Notes: generated by a model from the letters alone, not told the origin. Positions 52,677-62,667 are shown, numbered from the stretch's first letter. The stretch is DNA of 64,000 nt from Phenylobacterium sp. J367 (GCF_024699985.1 NZ_JAJONA010000001.1:558001-622000); one strand, 5' to 3'. Made by a program: numbers and translations.

Positions 52677-54961
52677 ATGAGCGGCAGGTTGGACGCGGCT
52701 GAGGCGGCGCTGAAGGCGGGACGCGGGTCCGAGGCGGTGGAGCACCTGATCGCCGCCATCGAGGAGGACCCCGCCCGCCCGGCCCAGGTCTACCGCGTCC
52801 TGCTCGTGCAGCTCTATCGCCTGGGCCGCGCCGCGGACGGCGAGGCGTGGTCGGCGAAGGCCGCGCAGCGCCACCCGCGGGACTTCGACATCCTCAACGT
52901 CCGCGGCGTCTTCCTGCGCCAGCTCAAGCGCTATCCCGAGGCGCTGAAGGTGCTGGACGAGGCCATCAAGCAGGCGCCCAAGGCCGCCTCGGCGCAGATC
53001 AACCGCGGCAATGTGCTGCTGGACATGGGCGACTTCGCCCGCGCCGAAGCCGTCTTCGCCAAGATCGTCCGCCTCACGCCCCGCGACGCCGAGGCGCAGC
53101 GCCTCTATGGCCGCGCGCTCCTGAAGCAGCGCAAGTCCGACGCCGCCCTGATGCGGCTGCGCCAGGCCGTGTCGCTGGACAAGGGTGCGGTCGAGGCCTG
53201 GCTGGACATGGCCGGCCACCTCGACGAGCTGATGCGCGGCCGCGATGCCGAGGAGGCGATGGACAAGGCGCTGGCCGCCAATCCGGACCATCCGAAGCTG
53301 CTGGAAGGCAAGGCGATCATCCTGCGCCGGTCAGGAGAGACCAAGCGGGCCGAGGCTTTCCTCGGCGAACTGCTGCCCCGGTTCCCGGAGGCCGCGTGGC
53401 TGCACGCCCAGATCGGCCTGGTGCTGGGCGACACCGATCGCGAGCGCGCCAACCAGCATCTGCGGCGCGCCGTGGAGCTGGAGCCGGCCCGGCTCGACTA
53501 CCGCATGAGCCTCATCGAGAGCCTGGAGCGGACCCGCACCGGCGACGAGGCGCCAACATCGAGGAGGCCTACCAGCTCGTCCGCGGGGCGCTGGCGCAGG
53601 TCGACCAGTTCACCGCGCCGCACTTCAAGATCGCCAACGAGACGCTGATCCGGGTCTGCGCCTTCGACGAGCTCGATCGGCTGAGCGATTTCCGGACGCT
53701 GGGACGCCTGTGGGCCGAGACCGGCCGCCACACCGCACTCCTCAAGCAGCTCGCCCGGGTGAAGACCCATGCGGACCGGGTGGAGCTCGTCGAGCAGCAC
53801 CGGATCTGGGGGCGGTCGGTGGAGGCCGCCGCCAAGGCCGCGCCGATCACGCGCCCGCCGCCCCGCCCGGCCGGGGGCAAGATCCGGCTGGGCTTCATGT
53901 CCTCGGACCTGCGGCAGCACCCGGTGGGATATTTCGCCCTGCCGCTCTTCGACCACGTCGACCGCGAGCGGTTCGAGGTGTTCGTCTATTCCTACAACCT
54001 GGGCAAGTCCGACCCGCTCCAGGAGTACATCGCCGGCCAGGTGGAGGCCTACCGCTGGTGGCCGGACATCTCGGTCCGCGACGCCGCCCAGGCGATCGCC
54101 GACGACCAGCTCGACATGCTGATCGAGCTCGGCGGCTCGACCTATATGAACAAGCTGGAGGTGATGGCCTGGCGGCCGGCGAAGCTGCAGGCGAGCTGGC
54201 TGGGCTATCCGCACTCGGCGGGCCTGTCGACGATCGACTACTTCGTCTGCGACCCCTACTCGAAGCCGGAGCAGCCGGACCTGCTGATCGAGCAGCCGCT
54301 GGTCATGCCGCACACCTGGCTGGCGCTCGGCCGGGCGGTGTTCTCCGACCAGCATCCGATGACGGACGGCCTGCCCGAGGACCGCAACGGCTTCATCACC
54401 TTCGGCACCGCCAACAACCCGCACAAGTACAGCCGCGAGGTGCTCAGGACCTGGGCGAAGGTCACGGCGTCCGTGCCGAACGCGCGCTTCGCCTTCGTGC
54501 GGCCGGAGGGCGGCACCTCGGCGTTCCGGGAGAACGTCCTGAAGGAGTTCGCGGCCGAGGGCGTGCCGGAGGACCGGGTGATCTTCCACGCCGTCCGCGG
54601 CCGGCACATGCCGTTCTACAACGAGATCGACATCACCCTGGACCCCTTCCCGCTCACCGGCGGCACGACGACCACGGAGTCGCTCTGGATGGGCGTGCCG
54701 CTGGTCAGCCTGCGCGGCGAGGCGTTCTTCGAGCGGCTGAGCTATTCGATCCTGTCGAACGCGGGCCTGGGCGACCTCTGCGCCACCACGCTGGAGGGCT
54801 ATCGCGACCTGGCGGTGGGCCTGGCCGGCGACCGCGAACGGCGGCGCGCGCTGCGGACCGGCCTGCGCGAGACGATCCGCAACAGCCCGCTCGGCCGCAC
54901 CGATGTCTGGGCGCGGGACTTCTACGACATGGTGGCGGGCGCGGTGGAGAGCCGGCGCTAG
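52677..54961 (+). CDS. TPR plus GT41 (O-GlcNAc transferase-like) protein glycosyltransferase, one frameshift
   Basis: After repair 761 residues. About 280 residues of TPRs (LNVRGVFLRQLKRYPEALKV, AQINRGNVLLDMGDFARAEA) precede a GT41 domain: GFMSSDLRQHPVGYFALPLF (catalytic-region His about 414), YPHSAGLSTIDYFVCDP, FGTANNPHKYSREVLRTWAK (Lys about 584, equivalent to the UDP-binding Lys) and LDPFPLTGGTTTTESLWMG. A missing base at 53549-53554 breaks the frame. It probably glycosylates proteins in the cytoplasm; Caulobacter FlmG has a comparable TPR-GT layout. It converges on the minus-strand glycan genes with a 4-nt overlap. Confidence 0.82.
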
Positions 54962-55611
54962 AGGCGGAAGTACTCGGCCAGGAGGTCGTCGGGGCGGGGG
55001 CTGAAGGCGAGGCCGCCGTCGGGGCCGCGGAACGCCATCTGACCGGCCGGGACGCGCCTGTTGATGATCGACGTCCCCTGGCTGACGACGGTGTCGCTCT
55101 CCACGACCGAGCGGCCGATGACGGCGGTGTTCGGGTAGAGCACCACCCGGTCGCCGAGGACCGGGATCTGGTCCTTGTGCCGGCCGACGGTGGAGTTCTG
55201 GTAGAGGACGAGGTGGTTTCCGTAGGTCGCCTTGGCGAGCACGATGCCGACGCTGTGGCCGATGTAGAACACCTCAGGCATGGCGATCTCGTAGAAGAGG
55301 TCGATGCCGTTGAAGGCCTTGTTCATCAGGAAGAGGCGGGTCGGCGCGGCGGTGTCGCCCGACGCCTTCCAGATCGTATTGGCGAGATAATACAGATAGA
55401 TGCAGTGCTGCGAGGACTGCAGGACGTTGAACTGGTCCAGCCGCCAGGGCGAGCAGCCGTTGATGCAGCGGTGCAGGCGCTCCAGCGCCGCGTCGAGATG
55501 GGCGTCGGCGATGGCGCGGAAGGCGGCCTCGCGGCCGTCCGGCACGACGTGGGCGCACTGGCGGACGGTGTAGTCGAGCAGGCTCTCGCGGGTGTGGTCG
55601 ACGAGCTTCAC
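54958..55611 (-). CDS. serine acetyltransferase-like hexapeptide acyltransferase
   Basis: 217 residues from a GTG at 55611. An N-terminal helical part (TRESLLDYTVRQCAHVV, RCINGCSPWRLDQFNVLQ) precedes a left-handed beta helix: YIGHSVGIVLAKATYGNHLV, NSTVGRHKDQIPVLGDRVVL, NTAVIGRSVVESDTVVSQGT. The HSVGIVL site resembles the SAT active site. It probably acetylates a sugar or serine-like group. The GTGA overlap couples it to the epimerase/reductase gene. Confidence 0.75.
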   Translation of the reverse strand: MKLVDHTRESLLDYTVRQCAHVVPDGREAAFRAIADAHLDAALERLHRCINGCSPWRLDQFNVLQSSQHCIYLYYLANTIWKASGDTAAPTRLFLMNKAFNGIDLFYEIAMPEVFYIGHSVGIVLAKATYGNHLVLYQNSTVGRHKDQIPVLGDRVVLYPNTAVIGRSVVESDTVVSQGTSIINRRVPAGQMAFRGPDGGLAFSPRPDDLLAEYFRL

Positions 55612-56416
55612 GCCTTCAGGCCCTCCAGGTAGCCCCGGACCACATCCTTCACCGGGCGGGGGCGACGCCAAGGGCGCGGAGCTTTCCGATGCGGGCGTTG
55701 GGCGGCGGCGACGGCGCGGCGTCGCCGGTGAAGGCGACCTCCCAGCCGGCGTCGCGGAAGACCCCGGCGATCTCGCCGTTGGAGACCAGCTCGCCGCTCG
55801 CCAGGTTGACGATGCCGGCCGGCTCGCCCTCGGCCATGGCGACCAGGGCGGCCACCACGTCGTCGAGGTGGATGTAGTCGCGGCGGACATGCGGGCTGGA
55901 CTGGAGCGTGATCGACCGCCCGGTCCGGGCGCGGATCAGCCATTCGGAGAGGAAGCCCGGCGCGCCGTCCTCCCAGTCGTAGACGTTGGCCAGGCGGGCG
56001 ACGGCGCCGCGGCCGCCGGTGCGCGCCAGGGTCAGGTTCTCGCCCAGCGCCTTGGAGAGGTCGTACACCCGGCGCGGGTCGGCGGGGTCGAAGACCAGCG
56101 GCTCGTCCTCGCCGACCTCGGCCTTCGTCTGGCCGTCGTAGAGCCGGGTGGACGAGAGGTAGATCAGCCGGTCGAAGCGGCCGGCGCGGACGATGGCGCT
56201 GACCAGGCTGGCGTGGGCCTCCACCGTGTCGAACGGGCGGGCGTCGTAGTCCGCGGTCAGGCCCGCGCAGTAGAAGACCGTGCCCAGCGAGCGGCTGAGC
56301 AGGCCGGGCTCGCCGCGCTCGGGCGCCCAGACGCGGCGGCCCTCGGCCAGCAGGCGTTCATGCAGGCGCCGGCCGACGAAACCCTGCGCGCCGACGATGG
56401 TCGCCGGACCGACCAA
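55608..56416 (-). CDS. NAD(P)-dependent nucleotide-sugar epimerase/reductase, one frameshift
   Basis: After repair about 269 residues, a short SDR. VGPATIVGAQGFVGRRLHER is the nucleotide loop, LIYLSSTRLYDGQ and VYDLSKALGENLTLA give the Ser-Tyr-Lys set, IHLDDVVAALVAMAEG follows. A missing C at 55654-55656 splits the last residues (ALGVAPAP to VKDVVRGYLEGLKA). TTG start at 56416. In context it may reduce the 4-keto group of a CDP-6-deoxyhexose. Confidence 0.75.
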
Positions 56417-56419
56417 GCC

Positions 56420-57486
56420 TCAGAGGCCCCCCGACGGGATGGTGGAGGGCGGGGTCCTTGTGGCGCAGGTACTTCGGGCTGACGTCGCGGACGATGCGGT
56501 AGCCGGGGCCGTCGAACACCGAGGGGTCCTTCACCGCCACCATGTTGAAGCCGTGCGGCGGGCCTTCCAGGTGGATGGCGTCGGCCGGGATCAGCTCCAC
56601 GGGCTTGCCGGAGAGATCATAGTTCGAGTTGAAGTCGCGGAGCGCGAAGAGCGTGTAGCCGTGGCCGGTGAGCAGGCGGGCGATGTCGGTGTCGAGCAGG
56701 CCGTTCGTCCAGTCGACGTAGTGGCGGTGGACCTCGAACAGGATGTCCGGCGCCTGGCCGGCCGGCTGGGCGAGGAAGGGCTCGGCGCCCTTGAGCGCGC
56801 CGATCTCGGCCCCTTCGATGTCGAGCACGATGAGGTCGAGGCGGTCGACGCCGGCGGCCTGCAGGTAGTCGGCGATGGTCACCGTCCGGAAGCTGTCGTC
56901 GTCGGCGGCGTCGGCGGCCTCGGCGCTGGCGAAGCTGTCGTAGCCGACGAGCTTCAGGTTGGTGGTGCTGTCGTGCCAGAGGCCCTCGGGGCGCGGGCGG
57001 ATGTTGGTCAGGCCGTTGATCTCGGCGTTGCGGGCCAGCATGGCGCGCTGCTGGCTGTTCGGCTCGAAGGCGTGGACGACGCCGCCCCGCGGGGGCGATC
57101 TCCTTCGCGATCAGCACGGCGTGGTCGCCGAAGTAGGCGCCGCCGACGACGACCTGCTGCGCGCGCTTCGCCAGGTCCACCAGGATGCGGCTGGTCATCG
57201 GCTCCCAGGCGTGGTCGGGGGCCTGGGGCTCGGACATCACGAAGTCGCGGGCGATCTTCGAGCGGTAGAGGAATTCGAAGGTGACGCCGTTCGAGAGCGT
57301 CTTCCGGACCACCTGGTCGTCGTCGTAGAGGGCGTCCACCAGCGGGCCGGTCAGCACCTCGCGGACGTCCACGCCCGGCGCGTCGATCTCGTGCTCGAAG
57401 GCGATGAGCTGGCGGATGAGGGCCTGGCGCCAATCCTCGTTTTCAGCGATGCGCGAGAGCGCGTCCTGCGCCTTGTCCTGAGCCAT
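56420..57486 (-). CDS. FkbM family SAM methyltransferase, one or two frameshifts
   Basis: About 355 residues after repair. The N-terminal helical part (NEDWRQALIRQLIAFEHEID) is followed by a SAM domain: QVVVGGAYFGDHAVLIAKEI, GGVVHAFEPNSQQRAMLARN, LDLIVLDIEGAEIGALKGAE and ILFEVHRHYVDW. FkbM enzymes O-methylate sugars or polyketides. An extra base lies in CCCC at 57085-57088. A second extra base in CCCCCC (56427-56432) probably hides the true stop at 56420-56422; otherwise the frame runs into the next gene. Confidence 0.75.
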
Positions 57487-57611
57487 GAAAGCGTACCTGT
57501 CGTATTGGTCCGCGCGCTTCCTAGCAGATCGTCCGCGGGCGCGCCCACGGCAAACGACGCCGCGGCGGGGGCCGCGGCGTCGCTCAAGTCACGGGACCGG
57601 TGGGCCCGGCG

Positions 57612-58823
57612 TCAGGCGCCGAAGATCCACCCGCTGCCGAGCGTGCCGACGTCGACGCCGACCAGGATCATCTGGCCGCCGCCGCCCATGGTGATGACGA
57701 CGTCGGCGCCCGACTGGGCATAGGTGTAGGTGGTGCCCGGATCGAGCTGGACCCGGTCGCCCTCGGCGAAGTTGAAGTCGATCACGCGGTCGAGGCCGGC
57801 GTCGCCGAAGGTATGGAAGATGTCGGCGCCGGCGCCGCCGGACATGGTGTCGTCGCCGCGGTCGCCGGAGACCCAGTCCGCGCCGTCGCCGCCGGAGACG
57901 GTGTCGTTGCCCTGGCCGCCGCGCAGCAGGTCGGCGCCCACGCCGCCCTGGCAGGTGTCGTCGCCGATGTTGCCGTAGACGATGTCGTCGCCTTCGTCGC
58001 CGAACAGCAGGTCGTTGTCCTTGCCGCCGACCACCCAGTCATCGCCGGCCCCGCCGTTGGCGGTGTCGGAGCCCATGTTGCCGTTGATGTCGTCGAAAGC
58101 CGCGCCGCCGGTGATGACATCGTCGCCGGCGTCGCCGCGCAGGTAGTCCTGGCCGTCGCCGCCCTCGATGGTGTCGTTACCGTCGCCGCCGCTGATCCGG
58201 TCGCCGCCTTCCCGGCCGTTCAGCGAGTCGTCGCCGCCGTTGCCGTTCAGGACGTTGTCGGTCCAGTCGCCGAGGAAGTTGTCGGCATAGGCCGAGCCGT
58301 TAATGTTCTCGATCGAGCGGAAGCTGTCCTTCCAGCTGCCGCTGTAGAGGTCGGCGCCGATGCCGAAGGCGAGGTCGCCGTAGTCGACCGTGTCGAAGCC
58401 GTCGCCGCCGTCGACCACGTCGCGGCCGTCGCCCGGCAGCAGGACGTCATGGCCGGCGCCGCCGACCAGGGTGTCGTCGCCCCACTGACCGGCCAGCACG
58501 TCCTCGCCGTCGCCGCCGACGATGTTGTCGTTGCCGCCAAAACCGGCGAGGTAGTTGCCGGCGGCGTCGCCGGTCAGGGTGTCGTCGTATTCCGACCCCA
58601 CCGCCTGCTCGATGCTGATGAGCTTGTCGGTCCCGCCGTAGCCGTCGGAGGCCGTGCCGGCCGCCAGGTTGACGATGACCGCGGCGGGCGATTGGCGGTA
58701 GTCGGCGAGGTCGCTGCCTGCGCCGCCGTCCAGGGTGTCGTTCCCCGCCAGGCCGACGAGGATGTCGCTGTCGTTCGTGCCGACGAGGGCCTCAGCGGCC
58801 GCCGTCCCAGTGATCGTTGTCAT
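57612..58823 (-). CDS. RTX (hemolysin-type calcium-binding repeat) secreted protein
   Basis: 403 residues, made almost wholly of GGxGxDxLx nonapeptides (for example GLAGNDTLDGGAGSDLADY, GGDGNDTIEGGDGQDYLRGD) that fold into calcium-bound beta rolls. There is no N-terminal signal. The C-terminal part VIDFNFAEGDRVQLDPG, then ILVGVDVGTLGSGWIFGA, is like type I secretion targeting ends. No enzyme domain is present, so it could be a surface-layer or matrix protein. It heads a minus-strand series with FkbM, epimerase and acyltransferase genes. Confidence 0.85.
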   Translation of the reverse strand: MTTITGTAAAEALVGTNDSDILVGLAGNDTLDGGAGSDLADYRQSPAAVIVNLAAGTASDGYGGTDKLISIEQAVGSEYDDTLTGDAAGNYLAGFGGNDNIVGGDGEDVLAGQWGDDTLVGGAGHDVLLPGDGRDVVDGGDGFDTVDYGDLAFGIGADLYSGSWKDSFRSIENINGSAYADNFLGDWTDNVLNGNGGDDSLNGREGGDRISGGDGNDTIEGGDGQDYLRGDAGDDVITGGAAFDDINGNMGSDTANGGAGDDWVVGGKDNDLLFGDEGDDIVYGNIGDDTCQGGVGADLLRGGQGNDTVSGGDGADWVSGDRGDDTMSGGAGADIFHTFGDAGLDRVIDFNFAEGDRVQLDPGTTYTYAQSGADVVITMGGGGQMILVGVDVGTLGSGWIFGA

Positions 58824-58897
58824 GATGCGTACCAGCTAGCGTCTTCGGAAGCGGCCGGCCCGATCGTTCTCCACCAATCGGACTGGACCGCGACACG

Positions 58898-58922
58898 AAC
58901 ATGCAACCGGCCCTTAGGTTCC
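58898..58922 (-). promoter_or_regulatory. possible EcfG-type promoter for the RTX gene
   Basis: On the minus strand GGAAC, 16 nt, TGTT: one mismatch from GGAAC-N16-CGTT. It lies about 75 bp upstream of the RTX ATG at 58823. The rest of the 177-nt gap 58824-59000 shows nothing else. Confidence 0.3.
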
Positions 58923-59000
58923 GGCCTTGACCGCAATTCGTCGACGGAAGCGCGGCTCGGCACGACGGATACGCAGCGCTTCCGGGCGGCCGCGACGGCC

Positions 59001-59528
59001 TCAGAGGTAGTCCGGGTACGCCTTATCTCTGGGCGCGATCAGGGCCGGCGGCGCGGGCCAGTCGATGCCGAAGGCCGGGTCGTCCCAGCGCACGCCCGCC
59101 TCGTGGCCGGGGCTGTAGGCCGGGGTGATCTGGTAGAGGACGTCGGTGTCCGGCTCGAGCGTCAGGAAGCCGTGGGCGACGCCCTCGGGGATCAGCAGCG
59201 CCCGTCCGTCGTCGGCGGAAAGCTCGGCGGCCACCCAGCGCCGGTGCGTCGGGCTGTCGGGCCGGAGGTCCACCGCAACGTCGTAGATCCGGCCACGGAC
59301 GGCGCGGACCAGCTTGGTCTCGCCGTGCGGCGCCGGCTGGTAGTGCATCCCCCGCAGCGTGCCCGCCGTCGGATTGCGCGACAGGCTGGTCTGGACCGGT
59401 GCGAAGGGATGGCCGGCGGCGGCGAACTCGTCCGGGCAGTGCAGCCTGGCGAACGAGCCGCGATCGTCGCCGCGGGGCTCCACGTCGACCACCACCACGC
59501 CCGCGATGCCGGTCTGCGAGAAGCGCAT
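59001..59528 (-). CDS. RfbC-like NDP-4-keto-6-deoxyhexose 3,5-epimerase
   Basis: 175 residues, cupin fold. Signatures: DDRGSFARLHCPDEFA, VQTSLSRNPTAGTLRGMHYQ (active-site His), KLVRAVRGRIYDVAVDLRPD (second His-Asp region), IPEGVAHGFLTLEPDTDVLY and DPAFGIDWP. RfbC acts on dTDP sugars, but this gene is grouped with CDP-glucose enzymes, so a CDP-sugar substrate is likely. Its ATG overlaps the methyltransferase stop. Confidence 0.83.
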   Translation of the reverse strand: MRFSQTGIAGVVVVDVEPRGDDRGSFARLHCPDEFAAAGHPFAPVQTSLSRNPTAGTLRGMHYQPAPHGETKLVRAVRGRIYDVAVDLRPDSPTHRRWVAAELSADDGRALLIPEGVAHGFLTLEPDTDVLYQITPAYSPGHEAGVRWDDPAFGIDWPAPPALIAPRDKAYPDYL

Positions 59529-60772
59529 CAGTCGAGGACCCTCGTCTCCGGCGAGGCGACGACGAAGCGGCCGCCCCACTCCCGGATGTAGCCGAGCTGG
59601 CCCATGATCTCGTCCTTCAGGTTCCAGGGCAGGATCAGGACGTAGTCCGGGCGGACCTCGCGCACCGCGTCTGGGCCGAAGGTCGGCACGTGGCTGCCCG
59701 GCAGGAAGCGGTCCTGCTTGGCCGGATTGGCGTCGAAGGCCGCGACGATGTCGTCCGCCGTGGTCCCGCAGTAGTTCAGGAAGGTGTTGCCCTTGGCCGC
59801 CGCGCCGTAGGCGGCGATCGACCTGCCCTCGGATTTCGCCCGGGCCAGGAACGCCCGGAAGCTGTCGCGCACGGCCTCCACGAGGGGCGTGAAGCCGCCG
59901 TAGGTCTCGATACGGTCGAGGCCGGCCGCGTGCTCGCGGGCGCGCAGGGCGACCAGGGCTCCGGTCTCTTCGAAGCCGGCGCCCATGTGGCAGACGAACA
60001 GGCGCAGCGAGCCGCCGTGGGTCGGCAGGGTCTCGACGTCGAACGGGCGCAGGCCGTTGGCCCGCAGCACCTGCTCCACCGCCAGCAGCGACAGGTAGGA
60101 GTAGTGCTCGTGATAGATGGTGTCGAACTGCACCAGCTCGATGAGGTTGAGGAGGTGCGGGAACTCGAAGGTGAGGACCCCGTCCGCCTTCAGCATGTGG
60201 CGGAAGCCGGCCACGAACTCGCCGATGCGCGGCACGTGGGCCAGGACGTTGTTGGCGGCCATCAGGTCGGCGCGTCCGTAGCGGGCGGCGAGCGCCGGCG
60301 CGGTCTCGGCGTTGAAGAAGGTGACCTCGGTGCGGACGCCCTTCGCGCGGGCCGCCTCTGCGGTGTTGGCGGTGGGCTCGACGCCCAGGACAGGGATGTC
60401 CCTGGCCAGGAAGTGCTGCAGCAGGTAGCCGTCGTTGCTCGCCACCTCGACCACCAGGGATTCGGGACCCAGGCCGAACCGCTCGGCCATGGCGTCGGCG
60501 TAGCGCTTCGCATGCGCCACCCAGCTCGGCGAGAACGACGAGAAGTAGGCGTAGTCGGCGTCGAAGATCGCCTCCGGCGGCACGCTGTCGTCGGCCTGGA
60601 CCAGGAAGCATTCGGCGCAGACGCGGGTGTGCAGCGGCCAGGCCTGCTCGGTCCCGGCGTCGAGCTGGGCGCGGGTCAGGTTGGCGTTGGCCACCGGCTG
60701 GCGGCCGAGGTCCAGGAAGGTGTGGGTGAGCGGCGCGCCGCAGAAGCGGCAGGGCGGCGGGGACGTCGTCAT
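59528..60772 (-). CDS. NDP-sugar C-methyltransferase (TylC3-like)
   Basis: 414 residues. N-terminal zinc-binding domain CRFCGAPLTHTFLDLGRQP and CAECFLVQ, SAM domain LVVEVASNDGYLLQHFLARD and NNVLAHVPRIGEF, then FDTIYHEHYSYLSLLAVEQV and the C-terminal AYGAAAKGNTFLNYCG fold. These are the marks of sugar C-methyltransferases that make branched 6-deoxyhexoses (3-C-methyl in TylC3). Overlaps of 4 nt upstream and 1 nt downstream show operon coupling. Confidence 0.84.
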   Translation of the reverse strand: MTTSPPPCRFCGAPLTHTFLDLGRQPVANANLTRAQLDAGTEQAWPLHTRVCAECFLVQADDSVPPEAIFDADYAYFSSFSPSWVAHAKRYADAMAERFGLGPESLVVEVASNDGYLLQHFLARDIPVLGVEPTANTAEAARAKGVRTEVTFFNAETAPALAARYGRADLMAANNVLAHVPRIGEFVAGFRHMLKADGVLTFEFPHLLNLIELVQFDTIYHEHYSYLSLLAVEQVLRANGLRPFDVETLPTHGGSLRLFVCHMGAGFEETGALVALRAREHAAGLDRIETYGGFTPLVEAVRDSFRAFLARAKSEGRSIAAYGAAAKGNTFLNYCGTTADDIVAAFDANPAKQDRFLPGSHVPTFGPDAVREVRPDYVLILPWNLKDEIMGQLGYIREWGGRFVVASPETRVLD

Positions 60773-61830
60773 GCGCGGGCTTCGTACGCCTCGATCTCGT
60801 CCAGGCAAAGGGCGCGCGCGTCCTCGCCGTTCGCCTGGCGGCGATACCAGTCCATGGTCAGGCGCACGGCCTCCGGCGCGTCGAGCCGGCTTTCGAAGCC
60901 GAGCGCCTGCCGGGCGAGGCTGGCGTCGATGGCCAGGGACTTCGCCTCGAGGGAATTCGGATCGGGCTCGTGACGCCAGGGCTGGGCGCCCAGGGCTTCG
61001 ACGCCGAGCGTGGCGAGTTCGCCCACCGTCACCTCGGGGCCGCCGGGGCGGGGGCCGAAGTTCAGCGCGCGGGGCGCGTCGGGCCGGGTGGCGAGCGCCT
61101 GGGCGTGGACGAGGTAGCCGGCGACGCAGTCCAGCACATGCTGCCAGGGCCGGGTGGCCTCCGGATGGCGCAGCACCACCTGCTCCTGGCCGCGGGCGGC
61201 GCGGACGATGTCCGAGACCAGCCGGTCGGGCGAGAAGTCGCCGCCGCCGATGACGTTGCCGCCCCGGGCCGTGGCGACGGGGACGCCGGCCTTGTCGAAG
61301 TAGCTGCGCGCGAAGCTCGCCACGACGATCTCGGCGGCCGCCTTCGAGGCCGAATAGGGGTCCTTGCCGCCGAGCGCGTCGCCTTCCTGGAAGGCGCGGC
61401 CGGTCTCGGCGTTGGCGTAGACCTTGTCGGAGGTGACCACGAGCACGGCCCGCAGCGCCGGTTGACCGCGCAGCGCCTGCAGCAGGTGGGCCGTGCCCAT
61501 GACGTTGCTGGCGAAGGTCGCCACCGGATCGGCGACGGCGGTGCGCACGATCGGCTGGGCGGCCAGGTGCAGGACGATGTCGAACGTCCGGCCGGCCAGG
61601 GCGGCGGCCACGTCGCCCGCGTCGCGCAGGTCGACGAACTGGGAGTCCACCAGATCGGGCAGGGCCGCGAGCTCGAACAGGCTGGGGTCCTGGTCCGGTT
61701 CCAGCGCGAGCCCGGTCACCTGGGCGCCCATGCGGTGGAGCCACAGCGCCGCCCAGCCGCCCTTGAAGCCGGTGTGGCCGGTGAGCAGGACCCGCTTGCC
61801 GGCCCAGAAGCCGGGATCTACCTGCGCCAC
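60769..61830 (-). CDS. rfbG: CDP-glucose 4,6-dehydratase
   Basis: 353 residues from the GTG at 61830 (MAQVDPGFWAGKRVLLTGHT). The NAD loop is GHTGFKGGWAALWLHRMG, then LHLAAQPIVRTAV, VVTSDKVYANAETG (Thr/Ser) and DPYSASKAAAEIVV (Tyr-Lys). A GTG at 61851 is an alternative start. It converts CDP-glucose to CDP-4-keto-6-deoxyglucose. It overlaps the rfbF stop by 13 nt. Confidence 0.92.
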   Translation of the reverse strand: MAQVDPGFWAGKRVLLTGHTGFKGGWAALWLHRMGAQVTGLALEPDQDPSLFELAALPDLVDSQFVDLRDAGDVAAALAGRTFDIVLHLAAQPIVRTAVADPVATFASNVMGTAHLLQALRGQPALRAVLVVTSDKVYANAETGRAFQEGDALGGKDPYSASKAAAEIVVASFARSYFDKAGVPVATARGGNVIGGGDFSPDRLVSDIVRAARGQEQVVLRHPEATRPWQHVLDCVAGYLVHAQALATRPDAPRALNFGPRPGGPEVTVGELATLGVEALGAQPWRHEPDPNSLEAKSLAIDASLARQALGFESRLDAPEAVRLTMDWYRRQANGEDARALCLDEIEAYEARA

Positions 61831-62585
61831 GGCGCCTCGCCGGAGGCCCACAGGCCCTCGAGCAGGTTCTTGTCGCGGAGCGTGTCCATGGGCGCCCAGA
61901 AGCCGGTATGGCTGAAGGCCATCAGCTCGCCGTCGGCGGCGAGGCCGGTGAGCGGCTCCTGCTCCCAGATTGTGCCGTCGTCGGCGATCCGGTCGACCAC
62001 CTTGGGGTCGAGGACGAAGAAGCCGCCGTTGATCAGGCCATTGTCGCCCGGCGGCTTCTCGATGAAGCGCTGGACCTGGCCATCCTGGATCTCCAGCGCG
62101 CCATAGCGGCCGGGCGGCACGACGGCGGTGACCGTCGCGGCCTTGCCGTGGCCCTCATGGAAGTCGGCCAGGGCCCGGATGTCGAGGTCGGCGACGCCGT
62201 CGCCATAGGTCAGGAAGAAGGGCTCGCCGGGGGTCAGGTAGGGGGCGATCCGCTTCAGCCGCCCGCCGGTCATGGTCTGCTCGCCCGTGTCGACGAGGGT
62301 CACCTTCCAGGGCTCGTGGTTGGTGGCGTGGTACTGGATGGAGCGGTTCGCCAGGTCGACGGTCAGGTCCGCGTTATGGAGCACATAGTTGGCGAAGTAC
62401 TCCTTCACCACGTAGCCCTTGTACCCGAGGCAGACGATGAAGTCGTTGAAGCCATAGTGCGAGTACAGCTTCATGATGTGCCACAGGATCGGCCGGCCGC
62501 CGATCTCGATCATCGGCTTGGGCTTGAGGTGGCTCTCCTCGGAGATGCGCGTGCCGAGGCCGCCCGCCAGGATCACTGTCTTCAT
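61818..62585 (-). CDS. rfbF: glucose-1-phosphate cytidylyltransferase
   Basis: 255 residues. MKTVILAGGLGTRISEESHL and KPKPMIEIGGRPILWHIMKL form the nucleotide site, FLTYGDGVADLD holds the metal-binding Asp, and RFIEKPPGDNGLINGGFFVL completes the RfbF pattern. It makes CDP-glucose from CTP and glucose-1-phosphate. It is the first gene of the minus-strand CDP-sugar operon. Confidence 0.94.
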   Translation of the reverse strand: MKTVILAGGLGTRISEESHLKPKPMIEIGGRPILWHIMKLYSHYGFNDFIVCLGYKGYVVKEYFANYVLHNADLTVDLANRSIQYHATNHEPWKVTLVDTGEQTMTGGRLKRIAPYLTPGEPFFLTYGDGVADLDIRALADFHEGHGKAATVTAVVPPGRYGALEIQDGQVQRFIEKPPGDNGLINGGFFVLDPKVVDRIADDGTIWEQEPLTGLAADGELMAFSHTGFWAPMDTLRDKNLLEGLWASGEAPWRR

Positions 62586-62646
62586 CTTGACCTTACGACC
62601 TTCGGGCTTGCCGCCCCCGGAATCGACCACCCTCTTACCGCGTCGT

Positions 62647-62667
62647 CCCCCGCGCGCGAAGCGGGGG
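62647..62667. repeat. GC-rich hairpin between divergent genes
   Basis: CCCCCGC (62647-62653) pairs with GCGGGGG (62661-62667) over a 7-nt loop. It lies in the 117-nt divergent gap between rfbF and the sulfotransferase gene, which also shows a GCGCGC-rich tract. Confidence 0.4.

Noticed and set aside
57782..58540. Direct repeats suggesting a CRISPR array
   Set aside because: The period is 27 nt, in frame with RTX nonapeptides on the minus strand. There are no unique spacers of CRISPR size and no cas genes.
57600..59591. 663-codon open frame on the plus strand
   Set aside because: It mirrors the RTX repeats of the minus-strand gene; the Val/Ala/Gly pattern comes from reading GGxGxD codons backwards.
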